Below are positions 1-9,235 of a DNA stretch of 15,954 nucleotides, one piece after another. A program made the translations under genes and the position numbers. The first letter of the stretch is position 1. Every line of letters begins with the position of its first letter. This stretch comes from Funneliformis mosseae. Its lineage: Eukaryota > Glomeromycota > Glomeromycetes > Glomerales > Glomeraceae. The DNA lies in assembly GCA_910592005.1 (NCBI GenBank), contig CAJVPP010002186.1, forward strand, positions 1-15,954. The letters are read 5' to 3'. The notes under the pieces are model-generated. The model was not told where the DNA came from. It made no database searches and worked only from the letters and a program-made list of their open reading frames with translations.

Positions 1-1285
1 AAGTTCTAATATTATTTTATTTAGAGCTGGTTAAGGCATACAATTCATATTAAGCTTTTAATACTTGGTTTGGCCTCTCTTTGCCACAATCACAGCCTGA
101 ATTCATTGTGATATGCTATCAACTAAATTTTCAATAGTATGCATCAGAATTTCTCACTATGCCTTTTTAACATATTGGTCGAGATCAGCAAGATTTGATG
201 GTAGTTTTTTATATGCACGAATGTTTTTTAATTTCAGCTAATAAATTTTCAATTGGGTTGAAGTCAGGACTTTAGACTAGCCAAGTTAATGTAAGAAAAC
301 CATTTTCTGCCTAAAAATTCATTGCAACTTTCGATTTGTGCGGATGGGAATTATCTTCTTAGAATCAGCCATCATTATTAAAAAATATTCATCTCATAGC
401 TAGCATTACATATTTACAAAGAATGGTAACATGTGATTCACTATTTGCTGTTCCAGATAATACAACAATTGGCCCTTTTCCTTTTCGAGAAAAACAGTCC
501 CAATACATACAGCTTGGGCTATGCTTTACTGTGGCTGATATACAGGATAAAGTCCACTCATCTGCTGGTTCTCGCTATACCCTGCTATTGTGACTTTGTT
601 AGAATTGAGAGAAGATCAATTCATCACTCCACATAATCTTTAACCAATCCTCTTTTGTTTAACTTTGGTGCTCTAAACACTATGTGAGACATGCCTCTAT
701 GTTTGCTAGTGAAATTAAAGATTTTCTTTGTGCAATACAGTTTCTTAATCCAGTTGAATGGAGAACTTGTCTAATAGTCTGAGTTGAAACATCTTGTTCA
801 GACTTTTTTTCCCAAGTTGCTACACTTCAGCAGTACAAAGACGATAATTTTTAGTTTTATCATTTGTAATGATTTGTTTGAGGCGATTACATTAAGGAAT
901 TGTAATCAAGGATGGTCATCCAGAGTAAGGCATTGATTCAGTCGATCCTGTGGTACTAGCTCTTATTAATGTATTACAAACAGTTGATTTTCTTCAGTTA
1001 ATGATCTTTGCAATAGTCCAGTAATTGTCACCGTGTTGGTGGCAGTAAAATATGACTCTGCGTTATTCTTTGGTTAATTCTTTATTTTGTTCCATTATTT
1101 TTCGATTTGGTAAAGATTAAGTGATATAAATTAAAATAACAAAAACAACACGAATTTTTTTATTTTGATTATGTAAATAAACAATTGACGGTCATATGAC
1201 CGCAGTATGATATTACAATTATATGACAAAAATTTTTTAAATCGCATTTATAAAGGTATCTGGAAACTTTTGACGACTTTCTGTA
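1..1285 (-). mobile_element. Tc1/mariner-type DNA transposon, left end cut by the window
   Basis: The element contains the transposase relic at 58-1095 and, on its upstream side, a Tc1-like terminus. Read on the minus strand the terminus begins CAGAAAGTCGTCAAAAG at 1283 and runs to 1255, flanked by TA at 1284-1285, the target dinucleotide of this superfamily. A perfect 14-base palindrome, CGGTCATATGACCG (1189-1202), lies between the terminal repeat and the transposase start. The first 57 bases are the stretch beyond the transposase stop. No matching inverted repeat is seen there, so the left end must lie before base 1 or be lost. The element is not mobile on its own, because its transposase is broken. 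Confidence 0.85.
58..1095 (-). pseudogene. Tc1-like transposase, inactivated by stops and frameshifts
   Basis: The relic once coded a cut-and-paste transposase of the Tc1/mariner (IS630-like) superfamily. It starts MEQNKELTKE at 1095 and ends KRGQTKY then stop at 58-60, about 345 codons, the usual full length. The N-terminal third has the helix-turn-helix pattern of the paired-type DNA-binding region. The catalytic domain is clear: MWSDE with the first Asp at 623-625, EDNSHPH with the second Asp at 353-355, and SPDFNPIENL with the Glu at 248-250. The second Asp and the Glu are 34 residues apart, so this is a DD34E enzyme. In-frame stops replace Trp before the second Asp, Gln before EDN and Gln before SPDF, and the N-terminal part shifts frame more than once. 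No active product is possible. The family call is very firm; the number of frameshifts is approximate. Confidence 0.9.
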
Positions 1286-2230
1286 TAAGGTTTGATAAGC
1301 TCAAACAAGCTTGTCCAGCCTCAATTATCATTTTTAGGAGAATATGGTAACTTTGGTCTTTCTAGGACCCTTTAGCTAAAACAATTTAATAAAGTTCTGC
1401 TCCAACAATTCAGGGCTTATATTTTTTATTTGCTTTGCAAATGTATATGAGTATGTGTAATACATTTGAAATATGCAATAAATAATTTTGTAAAATATGT
1501 GAAGTACTGTGCTATAAATTAACCTTGATATATTATATTATGTCACATAATTTATTCTTCTACACAGTTTTGACGAGCCTTTTTTTTTCTTATATTTATT
1601 TAAAAAAAAACTATCTCCTTTTTCTCATCCTGCAGGTCAAAAGATTAAAAGAGCAGTATGCTTTAATTTTTTTTGAACTATAGTGAAAAAAAAAGGACTC
1701 TACCATCAGAAAAATAATCTAGTCATATACACAACGCTTTCAGAGATAAATTTAACCTGAGCTCATATGTGTGTCCATCAGAAATATAGGTTTTAGGAGA
1801 TAAATTTAACCAAATGCTAATCTAGCTTCTACTCAATTTTGACAAGCTCAGACAAACTTGTTCAGACTCTACCATCAGAAAAAATAATATTTTTTTTGTA
1901 TGTGCATTTTATTCGTAATCATTTTTCTAAATTCCTGTGCTTTGTATAATTACTTTGTAATTAATAAAATTTCGCCCAATAGGGCTTTCATTTTTTAACA
2001 CATGTATATATTATCTGATTTGCTTATCGAATAAATAAAACTGTGCTAATAGTATCCGGCAAAGTTCTAGAGACTTGTAATTTATTTTTTATTATACAAG
2101 TATCATTAATGAATAATAATACATTTGTTTTGTAATCTATTACGCCTTTAATATATACACTTGCAGTCGTGAAAAAATACTAAAATTTGCTAAAATATTA
2201 TTCTACTGTTAAGTACATTAAAGAAAAATT
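1286..2230. repeat. Gene-free stretch with degenerate dispersed repeats
   Basis: No coding region is visible. A motif of about 31 bases around TTGACAAGCTCAGACAAACT at 1850 recurs in diverged form near 1290 (TTGATAAGCTCAAACAAGCT). ACTCTACCATCAGAAAAA occurs at about 1697 and again at about 1867, and GAGATAAATTTAACC occurs near 1743 and 1798. These short repeated blocks look like fragments of an old repeat that was duplicated in place. The rest is AT-rich with long A and T runs. Confidence 0.5.
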
Positions 2231-2831
2231 CTAATTCTGCTTAACTTCTGAAATATCAGAGTAATTGTTATTGATAGTGACATTGATAACCTTCGCATTT
2301 TGTGAGAAAAAGAGGAGTGTAGAAGTGATAGACCTATAAATGGCAGATGCTTCTACAATATGCTTTCCAAGTTGTGGTTCTATCAAATAAAATAAATATA
2401 TTATTAATAATGAAAAGTTTCTCTCTCAAATAGTTTATCAGAAAAAATATATACCTGATTTTTACCAGAACTTCGTCAAAAACTCTTCATAAAGCTCTTT
2501 TCCAATTATGCTTCTTTTGACTCCAATCCCTTCTTTTTTTCTCTCGGTAGTCTAAAAAAAATAATAATAAGTATATTAACCAGATAGGTTTTCAAGGGAA
2601 ATATCCTATCAACCAACCCTACTTACATAAAAAGCTTTTGTGAGGCTTAAGAATTTTTTATGACATTCATTACTAGTGTAATAATTAGTTCTTTCCTGAA
2701 CATTTAATTTTTCAGCAATCTCATTCTAAAATAAATACTTCTTATTATTTATAGTAGAATGATATTTTGCATTTTTATTTTTTTATTCGTCAATAAGGAT
2801 GCGAAGTTGGACGTCAAAGAACTCTATAGTT
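2231..2831 (-). pseudogene. Spliced relic of a Myb/SANT- or trihelix-like DNA-binding protein
   Basis: Three exons read on the minus strand: about 2831-2627, 2551-2455 and 2379-2231, separated by two 75-base introns (2626-2552 and 2454-2380), both GT-AG and phase-consistent. Exon one reads VQLRILIDE, then a stop, KNKNAKYHSTINNKK, a stop where Trp is expected, and NEIAEKLNVQERTNYYTS. Exon two reads TTERKKEGIGVKRS and LYEEFLTKFW, then a stop where Glu is expected. Exon three reads PQLGKHIVEAS and ends at its own stop. The pattern of a helix with LIDE, then F-W-x-E-I-A-E-x-L-N, then an x-C-x-x-K-F segment is typical of single Myb/SANT-like or trihelix proteins, which bind DNA in the nucleus. The N-terminal start and leading Trp are not found. 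Three premature stops make it a pseudogene; splice sites are better preserved than codons. The family is inferred by pattern. Confidence 0.7.
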
Positions 2832-3277
2832 GTTTTTTTTTATATAGTAAGAAAATTCTCTAAAGATTTATTTTATAAAACAATATCAAGTGATATGTTA
2901 GGATCATTGTGAGGAAATTAATTGATCAATATAATGATTAATCAAATAATAACAGTAGCTTAGCTATTAATAAAATAAGGAAGGTGAAATATAATTGGCC
3001 GATCATCTCGTGATTTATAGAACTTGCCAGCTCCTAAAACACTTCTAGAACTATTGAAGAACTAACAAAGATCTCATGTGATACAAATTTTAGCCAAAGG
3101 TGCTGTGTATAGTTTAGCTGAACATGATGATTGGATCTAATTTAGCCGAATCAGTTTCAAATAAAAATGAATCTGATATTTATTAGAATATAATATTGCT
3201 AAATTAGCTAAAATTGCTAAAAACACTATAAATCAATAAAATCGTTATATTCTGTTATAATTTAGCAAAATGCTAAT
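2832..3277 (+). other. AT-rich stretch with a faint coding trace and TTTAGC-type repeats
   Basis: No clear gene. A short plus-strand frame near 3010-3140 reads LPAPKTLLELLKN, a stop, then AKGAVYSLAEHDDW, which has protein-like composition and could be an upstream part of the next relic. From about 3100 to 3275 the motif TTTAGC, or its complement GCTAAA, recurs many times. Similar motifs return near 2170 and 4590-4615, suggesting fragments of a small repeat. Confidence 0.25.
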
Positions 3278-4188
3278 ATGGATTTAAATAGTAGAACCTA
3301 TTTTAAGTTAAATTATATAAGCTATGATGATGAAAACTTTGAAAAATATGGAAGAATAGTTGATGCAATATGACCTTTAATAAAAAGACGTGATTATAAA
3401 ATATTAGAAATGTGTTACTCTCATATTCGTGATCCATTTAAGAAAATACTTGAAGAAAATTCAAAAATCCTTTTTAAGAATAGATATATTGTAATGTGTG
3501 AAAAGCTTTATAAAAATGAAAAAGTCCACACTGGTCAACCAACCGATTATATTTATTATAGCATATATGATTCCTTAGTTTTATACCTAGAACTGGCTAT
3601 AACCCCCGTATCTATCATGATAGTTACTTGAAGAGATGTATTACTAAAAATACTATTTTGAATGATTATGCGAGAAAAAAAGAAATTCTCCAATCTATTG
3701 ATAGAAGGGAATTTCAGATCTGATAATATAAACAATACATATTAAAAGAAAAGGTTAAAATTAATCGTCTTCGTCTAGAACTTTTCTTTCAATTTATCTC
3801 ACACTCAAAAAAAGATAAGTTGACATCAGTATCATATGATCATAATGCAAATTTCATAGCTAGCTATGAAAATTATGTACAATCTAAAGCAACTGTAGCA
3901 AAAAATATCATGTCAAGTGCTTCTAATTTTAAGCCAGCTTATATTTCACCTGCTAGGTAAGAAATACTTTCACTAATTTCTCATCATATGTTTAACCAAA
4001 AATCTGAAGCACTAAATGGGCCAACTCCTTCTCTATTGTCATAAAAGCCTATTGCATTAATGCAACATAGTGCAAATGCATCTGTGGTTAGAAATCTTTG
4101 AAACAATCAATTAAATATGCCTAATATTTCTAGCAGGACTACTTTGAGCAACCTTGCTAAAGTATATTTTGATTCTGTGCAAATGTAG
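3278..4188 (+). pseudogene. Broken protein-coding gene of unrecognised family
   Basis: From ATG at 3278 the frame reads MDLNSRTYFKLNY, stops once before PLIKRRDYKILEMCYSHI, then stays open to about 3590 (HTGQPTDYIYYSIYDSLVLY). There the sense moves to another frame, GYNPRIYHDSYLKRC, and continues with QSIDRR, KINRLRLELFFQF and SKATVAKNIMSSASNF, broken by single stops, to SNLAKVYFDSVQM and a stop at 4186-4188. Amino-acid composition is protein-like over about 300 codons, far more than chance for this base composition, so I read it as a decayed gene with at least one frameshift and several stops. I see no known domain, signal peptide or clear membrane segment. It could also be part of a transposon-borne gene. 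Confidence 0.5.
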
Positions 4189-4998
4189 AAAGAAAATAGA
4201 CTTAATATCTTTCAACTGAATATTAGCATTATATATCTTAATTATATTTAACCAAACATAGCTTATACTTTATTTTTTTGCGAAATAATAGCTATATAAT
4301 CTGCATGCATGATTACCTAGTAAAATTGGTCAAAAGCGCTATGCATGAAATGTATTATCTGCTGAACTTTCTTCCTGAATCAGTCCTTGACTCAGATCTC
4401 AAATATTATCTTAATAAAATAATACATATAGGCATATGCGATATAAATTAGCATATTTTTCAATCCTTGTTAGTATATATAATATAATAAGTAATACTTT
4501 ACAAATCATCTGTGAAATTATGCTTATGCGACAAAATAATTTCATACATAAACTGATCTCCCAAAATATTTCGAATTTTTTCTTTACAACATTTAGCAGA
4601 ATAAGATTTAGCAAAATAGCATTTATTAATACGTATATTTGCTCTGAAGGGATAGAATATTCTGAGTAGAATAATGTCTATATAATATTGCTAGGTCTTA
4701 ATATTAAGCGATCAGGTGAAAAAAAGTATGTATATGCATATTTCTCAACGTCTTTGCAATGTTTAGATCTACAATACACATTTCTTATGTCATACTCTTA
4801 AATATAAAATTTTAGGCGTAAAGTGCTTTACATATTCTTCTACTCAACCCTAACATAAGCTCAGGCTTAGAGAGAACGTAAATGTATATTTAAAAGGGTA
4901 AGTATACAGAATTTTGGTCTTTTCTCACTTTATAGTGATTTTGTCTCTTCTTATATTATTACAAAATACTAATAAGATCTCATTTTTTAATATTTTGA
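4189..4998. other. AT-rich stretch without a supportable gene
   Basis: Short open frames on both strands between 4411 and 4669 are rich in Ile, Asn, Phe and Tyr, as expected by chance in AT-rich DNA, and overlap each other. I see no domain, splice structure, RNA gene or transposon end here. Confidence 0.4.
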
Positions 4999-5280
4999 AT
5001 TAATTACAAAAATATATCTAACTCAATTGTCTCAACTGAAATTTTTGTTTCTTTATATGATTTTTTAAAAATCACTTCTTTGAAAAAAATTACTATTTCT
5101 AGAATATTCACTCAGCAATGGAAGCTATTCAAGATTCAATCTAAAGAAGAAGACTGCAAATGTCTTATTAATATATTAAAAAGCATTGAAAATGAAATCG
5201 TCAATACTGAGCATAAGAAGCATATTCAATCATTACAAGATATTAACAGGATAAGTAATGCAGTTTATTATTGTCATTAA
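4999..5280 (+). pseudogene. Short coding relic, family unknown, next to the hAT break point
   Basis: The frame is open for 94 codons from 4999, after a stop at 4996-4998, to a stop at 5278-5280, but contains no ATG near its start. It reads VSTEIFVSLYDFLK, TQQWKLFKIQSKEEDCKC, NEIVNTEHKKHIQSLQDI. Charged, helical composition makes it more protein-like than its surroundings, so it may be one exon or the tail of a lost gene. It ends about 40 bases from the truncated end of the hAT relic, so an insertion or rearrangement may have cut it there. No function can be given. Confidence 0.35.
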
Positions 5281-5317
5281 TACTATTGTTAAAAATGATG
5301 AATATAGGCTGTTTGCA

Positions 5318-6372
5318 TTAATGAGTATAATGCATACTTTCATTATTTGAACCTAATGCATAAAGATTTTTAAGTACTTTTTGTACACCTATATTAATAA
5401 TATGTGCAAGATATCTAATATATTGATGATATGTATCAAATTCAATATTTTGTTCATTTAAATTTAAAGAAATTTCTTTTAGCATTTTATCTATATTTGG
5501 TATATTATCACATATAATTACTAAAATCTAAAATTAAAATATAAAATTATAAAATATAAATATAGAAATTACTTTTTAATTAATTTATATACCTTAGCTA
5601 AAAGATTAAATTCATGTAAAACATCTAAAAATTTATTTGCTAAATTTTCTCCAGAATGTGAACCTGATAATTAACAAAAATCTAAAATAATACTTTGCAT
5701 TTGCTAATTATTATTAATCCAATTTACTGAAATTCCAAGAAAAGAAAATTGATTTTTACTTGTTTAACTATCAATTGTAAATGAAAATAAACTAGTTACT
5801 TCTTATAATTATTTAATATATATATTAATATTTAATTATAATAATTAATTTATTAATAAAAATAATTATCTGTAATATTTGATAAATATTCTCTTTTGTT
5901 TGTATAAAAATTACATCTAAATCACATTGTAAAGTATCTGCTAATGGTATCATTAAATCAAATTTTAAAAAAGATAACATATCTTTAAATTTTTGTCCTT
6001 CAATAACTGTAAATGGTTGATCATCAATTACTATCCAATTAAGTAATTTTTTTCTAAATTCTTGTAATGAAAACTTTTCTTTTTGTATTATTGATTCACT
6101 TTCAAGTATACTTTGATGATTATTTCTCATATGTCTCCATAATGCTGAAGTAGCTTTATCACTAAAGTTTTTGCTATTATATAATAAAATTTAATTAAAA
6201 TTAACTAATATTTAACTCAAATATAAATAAAAATATACTAACTTGCAATAATTGCAATTTCAATGATGTGTTAAAAAATCTAATTTAAAGTTCTTTTTTT
6301 GTAAATTAAAGATTTATTTTGTTTATTATCAGAATTGACATTTAATTGAATATCTTAATTGCTTTGTGACAT
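5318..6372 (-). pseudogene. hAT-superfamily transposase, BED zinc finger, C-terminus missing
   Basis: The relic once coded a hAT transposase, which cuts and pastes DNA in the nucleus. It starts MSQSN at 6372. The BED zinc finger follows: CNYC, a 69-base GT-AG intron (6242-6174), then ATSALWRHMRNNH, giving the C-x2-C...H-x4-H ligands. Exon two (6173-5870) runs through FRKKLLNWIVIDDQPFTVIE, LIPLADTL-like and IYQILQ segments. Exon three (about 5801-5593) holds FTIDS, a stop, TSKNQFSFLGISVNWI, with the first catalytic Asp, then GSHSGENLANKFLDVL. A 65-base intron (5592-5528) leads to exon four, IICDNIPNIDKMLKEIS, with the second Asp, ending at a stop at 5318. Stops replace at least two Trp, and a one-base loss in an A run near 6296 breaks the frame. 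The C-terminal dimerisation region with the catalytic Glu is absent, so the copy is truncated. Confidence 0.82.
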
Positions 6373-6504
6373 AATTAAATTTAAAATAGTTTTTTTTAAA
6401 ATAAAAATAATAAATTATTTTAAAATAATTATTCAAAATGATATTAAAATTACAAGCCTTTTTATCTATTCAATATAAATAAAAAACTTTTAAAAAAATC
6501 ACTA

Positions 6505-7285
6505 AGATGATTCCCTTTAAGAAATAAGTCATAGAGACTAATTCCTTTAAAGAAAACATCTATATAAGTGTTTTTCTTTGAAAAAAATATCTTGAAGGTG
6601 AATCCCTTTAAGGGAAACACTTTTGAAAGTGGTTTTCTTTAAAAAAAATGCCTTAAAAAATGCTTTTCTTAGGAAAAAACGCTTTCAGAAGTGTTTTTCT
6701 TAGGAAAAAATGCCTCAAAGGCTATTCTCTTGAAGGAAAACGTCTTCAGAAATATTTTTCTTGAAAAAAAATGCCTCAAAAACTATTATTTTGAAGGAAA
6801 ATGCCTCTGAAAGTGTTTTTCTTAGAAAAAAATGCCTCAAAGACTATTTCTTTGAAGGAAAATGCCTTCAGAAATGCACATCAACTCAGAGGCATATTTC
6901 TTCAAAATTTCTGATAAAGAAATACCTCTGAATGCGATTCCTTCAAAGGAAAAAGTCACAAAGACGAATTCCTCTAAGAAAAATGCTTCAGAAGCAAATT
7001 CCTTTATGAAAAACGCTCTAAAGTGAAATCCTTTACAGAAAACGCTCTAAAAGTGAATTCTTTTAAAAAAACACTTCAGGTGTATTTTTCTTCAAAGAAA
7101 AATGTTACCAGGTTTGTTTTTCTTCAAAAGAAATACCATCAGATTCATTTTTTTTAAAGGAAATATTACTGGGACCATTTTTCTTAAAGAAAATGTCACT
7201 AAAGCTGTTTTTCTTTAAGTAAACGCCATCAGAGCAGATTTTTTCGAAGAAAAACTGCCTTTGGATTTATTTTCTTTAAAGAAAA
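6505..7285. repeat. Minisatellite of about 25 degenerate units of about 30 bases with palindromic cores
   Basis: A core of the form TTTTCTT-n-AAGGAAAA recurs about every 30 bases, for example near 6541, 6601, 6633, 6662, 6693, 6723, 6753, 6785, 6815, 6845, 6928, 6963, 6995, 7025, 7055, 7083, 7115, 7146, 7176, 7208, 7237 and 7266. Many cores are followed by TGCCTC or CGC-type links. Each core is its own inverted repeat, so each unit can fold as a small hairpin. Units differ at many positions, most strongly in the links, while the T-rich and A-rich arms persist. The period is close to a multiple of three, but no frame stays open across the array, so I see no reason to call it coding. Confidence 0.85.
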
Positions 7286-7288
7286 AAA

Positions 7289-7430
7289 TACAAGCCAATG
7301 AGCCAAGCTATAGCACGAGCTAAATTACGGCATAAGCCAGCTTGTCTGACTCATAGCTCATTTTATAGTGGCTCAAGCTGAGTCTAAACGAGCTGGCTTG
7401 TTTGACTTACAAGCAGCTTGGCTTATGCAG
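7289..7430. repeat. Foldback repeat of GAGCC/AAGCTTGG-type motifs, possible hAT end
   Basis: The stretch is built from AAGCC, GAGC and AGCTTG words in both orientations. GCATAAGCC (7330-7338) is the exact reverse complement of GGCTTATGC (7420-7428), and GCCAGCTTGTCTGAC near 7336 resembles GCTGGCTTGTTTGAC near 7392 as a direct copy. It is much less AT-rich than its flanks. Subterminal GAGC-type repeats are common at hAT ends, and the transposase relic lies on the inner side, so this may be the upstream end of that element. That link is inference; no 8-base target duplication was identified. Confidence 0.5.
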
Positions 7431-7669
7431 AGCTTTACCAAATAAAATAGGTTTAAGTTGTATATAATTTAATTATCATATTTATTTTAAACTGATTTAT
7501 TATTAGTTTTTTATTGATTTGATATTAGTTTAATTTTGATTTTCTTTCTCATATTCAAAAAAAAATTTAGATATGAATGTATGAATGATAACTATTCGTA
7601 TAATTACTTTTTCTAAGAAAAATTAAAAGATCACATCTTAGAAAAATCTTTGCCTTTAAGTAAATTTAT
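7431..7669. other. AT-rich spacer
   Basis: No gene, repeat or RNA is supportable. It separates the foldback repeat from the coiled-coil relic. Confidence 0.4.
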
Positions 7670-8518
7670 ATGACAAATATGTATATGCTAAATAAGATAA
7701 ATGGTGGAATAGCTCATGTATCTGATAATAAACTTGAGAATTCGTCATCTAATCGATATCTATTTAACTAAATTGAACTTAAAAACTAACTTAATTGTAT
7801 AAAACATGATTTAGATATTACTTTAATTTTAGATATTCAGCTTGACACTAGAAATAGTCTCTTGATAAAAAATAATGAGAGTTTTTCAAAACGTATATAT
7901 CAGCTTAAAGATGAGATGAGAGAACTCAAAAATCAGATCACTCAAAAAGATATTCTTTTACAAATGCTAGAAGTGAGATTGTCATAAAATTAGAAGAGAT
8001 ACAGATTTTCCATTTAAGAGTAGAAGGATTAAAGCAAAATGCTTCTTTAGTATAAGAGGAGTTATCAAAAATAGATTCTTTTAAACGTAAGTTAGAATTA
8101 GAAAATGTGGATCTAACTAATAAAAATATTGATTTAGATTGGGCAAAAAGTGATTTAAAAGATATATTGATTGAAAAAAAAAGATGAATTAATATAAATA
8201 AAAGATAATTTAGTCTTAGTATAAAAGGTATTGATAAAGAAAGATTCTTTTCTTCAAAAAACTAATGTTCATTTAGCCAAGCAAATTCCAAAAATATTTA
8301 GTAAGCCTAGACAGATCCTAAAGGAACTGCATAATAATGTGATTAGAGGTATTAGCAGACTAGAAAAAATTAATGGCATAACTAGTTCTGAAATAATCTT
8401 AATATCATTTAATTTCTTCTTTTTTCAGCTTGTGATTTTTTTTTATAATACTATTACCAATCATATATTTCCTATGATCTATCTTCTCTCATCTATATTC
8501 TTTTATTTTACTTTTTAA
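7670..8518 (+). pseudogene. Broken gene for a coiled-coil protein
   Basis: From ATG at 7670 the frame reads MTNMYMLNKINGGIAHVSDN, then after two stops LDITLILDIQLDTRN, SKRIYQLKDEMRELKNQ and ITQKDILLQMLE. Near 7966 the sense moves to another frame: IVIKLEEIQIFHLRVEGLKQ, then EELSKIDSFKRKLELENV and LDWAKSDLKDILIEKK. A run of nine A at about 8174-8182 shifts it again, to KKDSFLQKTNVHLAKQIPK and LKELHNNVIRGISRLEKI, and the frame ends at a stop at 8516-8518. Regularly spaced Leu/Ile with many Lys and Glu indicates a long coiled coil over roughly 200 residues. Two frameshifts and several stops rule out a normal product. The family is not recognised, so nothing can be said of its role beyond probable self-association. 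Confidence 0.6.
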
Positions 8519-8947
8519 TAAAGAAAAAATGTTTTGAATTATAAAATACTTTAAATAAAAATCATAGTTATAGATTTTTAATCTGATACGTAAAAGAATC
8601 ATAAGAAAGAACTACTACCTATAAAACTTTACCTTATAGATATGAATGAGGTCACAAAGTATAAAATATGTATAGTATAATTTCAAAAGATCCAAAAGTA
8701 CCTACTATGAGAATATACAATTTAGCTATATATCACTAGAAAAAATCCCTAGTGTAAGAGCTTTTTTACCAAAATAAAGCATAGCGATTGTTTTTGAGGA
8801 TTTATGTGTGATTTCTAAGTCTATCCAAAATTGAATCATTCCATTTTTTATATATAGATGTCATAGAAACATTTTAAGCATATATGTAACATTAATGTTA
8901 CCATTATACAATAATAATTATCTGTGAAAATATTTCATATCTAGTAG
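8519..8947. other. AT-rich stretch without a supportable gene
   Basis: Short plus-strand snippets such as NHKKELLPIKLYLIDMNEV (about 8600-8650) look protein-like but are too short to support a call. Nothing else stands out. Confidence 0.35.
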
Positions 8948-9160
8948 TCTTTAATAGTGACAGTTCCTATCAAGATATTTCTAAGGTCATTAGATGATAT
9001 GAAAAATACCTCTATAGTTGTTAATAGTTATCTTTGAAAAGATAAATTTATTATCTTTGATTTAAATAAATCAGACGATGATTCACTGGCAATTTGGCTG
9101 AGATTTGATATTCTATTAGACCTTCAAAAAGAGGTAGGGTTACGAGAGAAGCGAAAATAA
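8948..9160 (+). pseudogene. Short coding relic of unknown family
   Basis: One plus-strand frame reads SLIVTVPIKIFLRSLDDM, NTSIVVNSYL, a single stop, then KDKFIIFDLNKSDDDSLAIW and LLDLQKEVGLREKRK, and a final stop at 9158-9160. Seventy codons with one internal stop and a balanced composition suggest a gene fragment rather than chance. It sits just before the zinc-ribbon relic but its composition does not match that family. No domain is recognised. Confidence 0.35.
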
Positions 9161-9235
9161 GGATCATAAAGATTCATTACTCCTGAAATTAAAGTTTTGA
9201 TTTTTTTGATGAAGAATCACCTATTTGCAATGAGA

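Noticed and set aside
433..636. Plus-strand open frame of 67 codons
   Set aside because: It is the antisense of the Tc1 transposase catalytic domain, which is certain on the minus strand.
4411..4669. Overlapping open frames on both strands
   Set aside because: Composition is what AT-rich DNA gives by chance, and no domain or splice structure supports either.
6753..6770. Heat-shock-element-like TTCTTGAA in the minisatellite
   Set aside because: Only a few units carry the right spacing; most have a different centre, so the match follows from the T-rich and A-rich arms.
6505..7285. CRISPR-like array
   Set aside because: The units are degenerate, have no conserved repeat with unique spacers, and the host is eukaryotic.
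6505..7285. Coding tandem repeat of about ten residues
   Set aside because: The period is close to a multiple of three, but variation in A-run length breaks the frame repeatedly.
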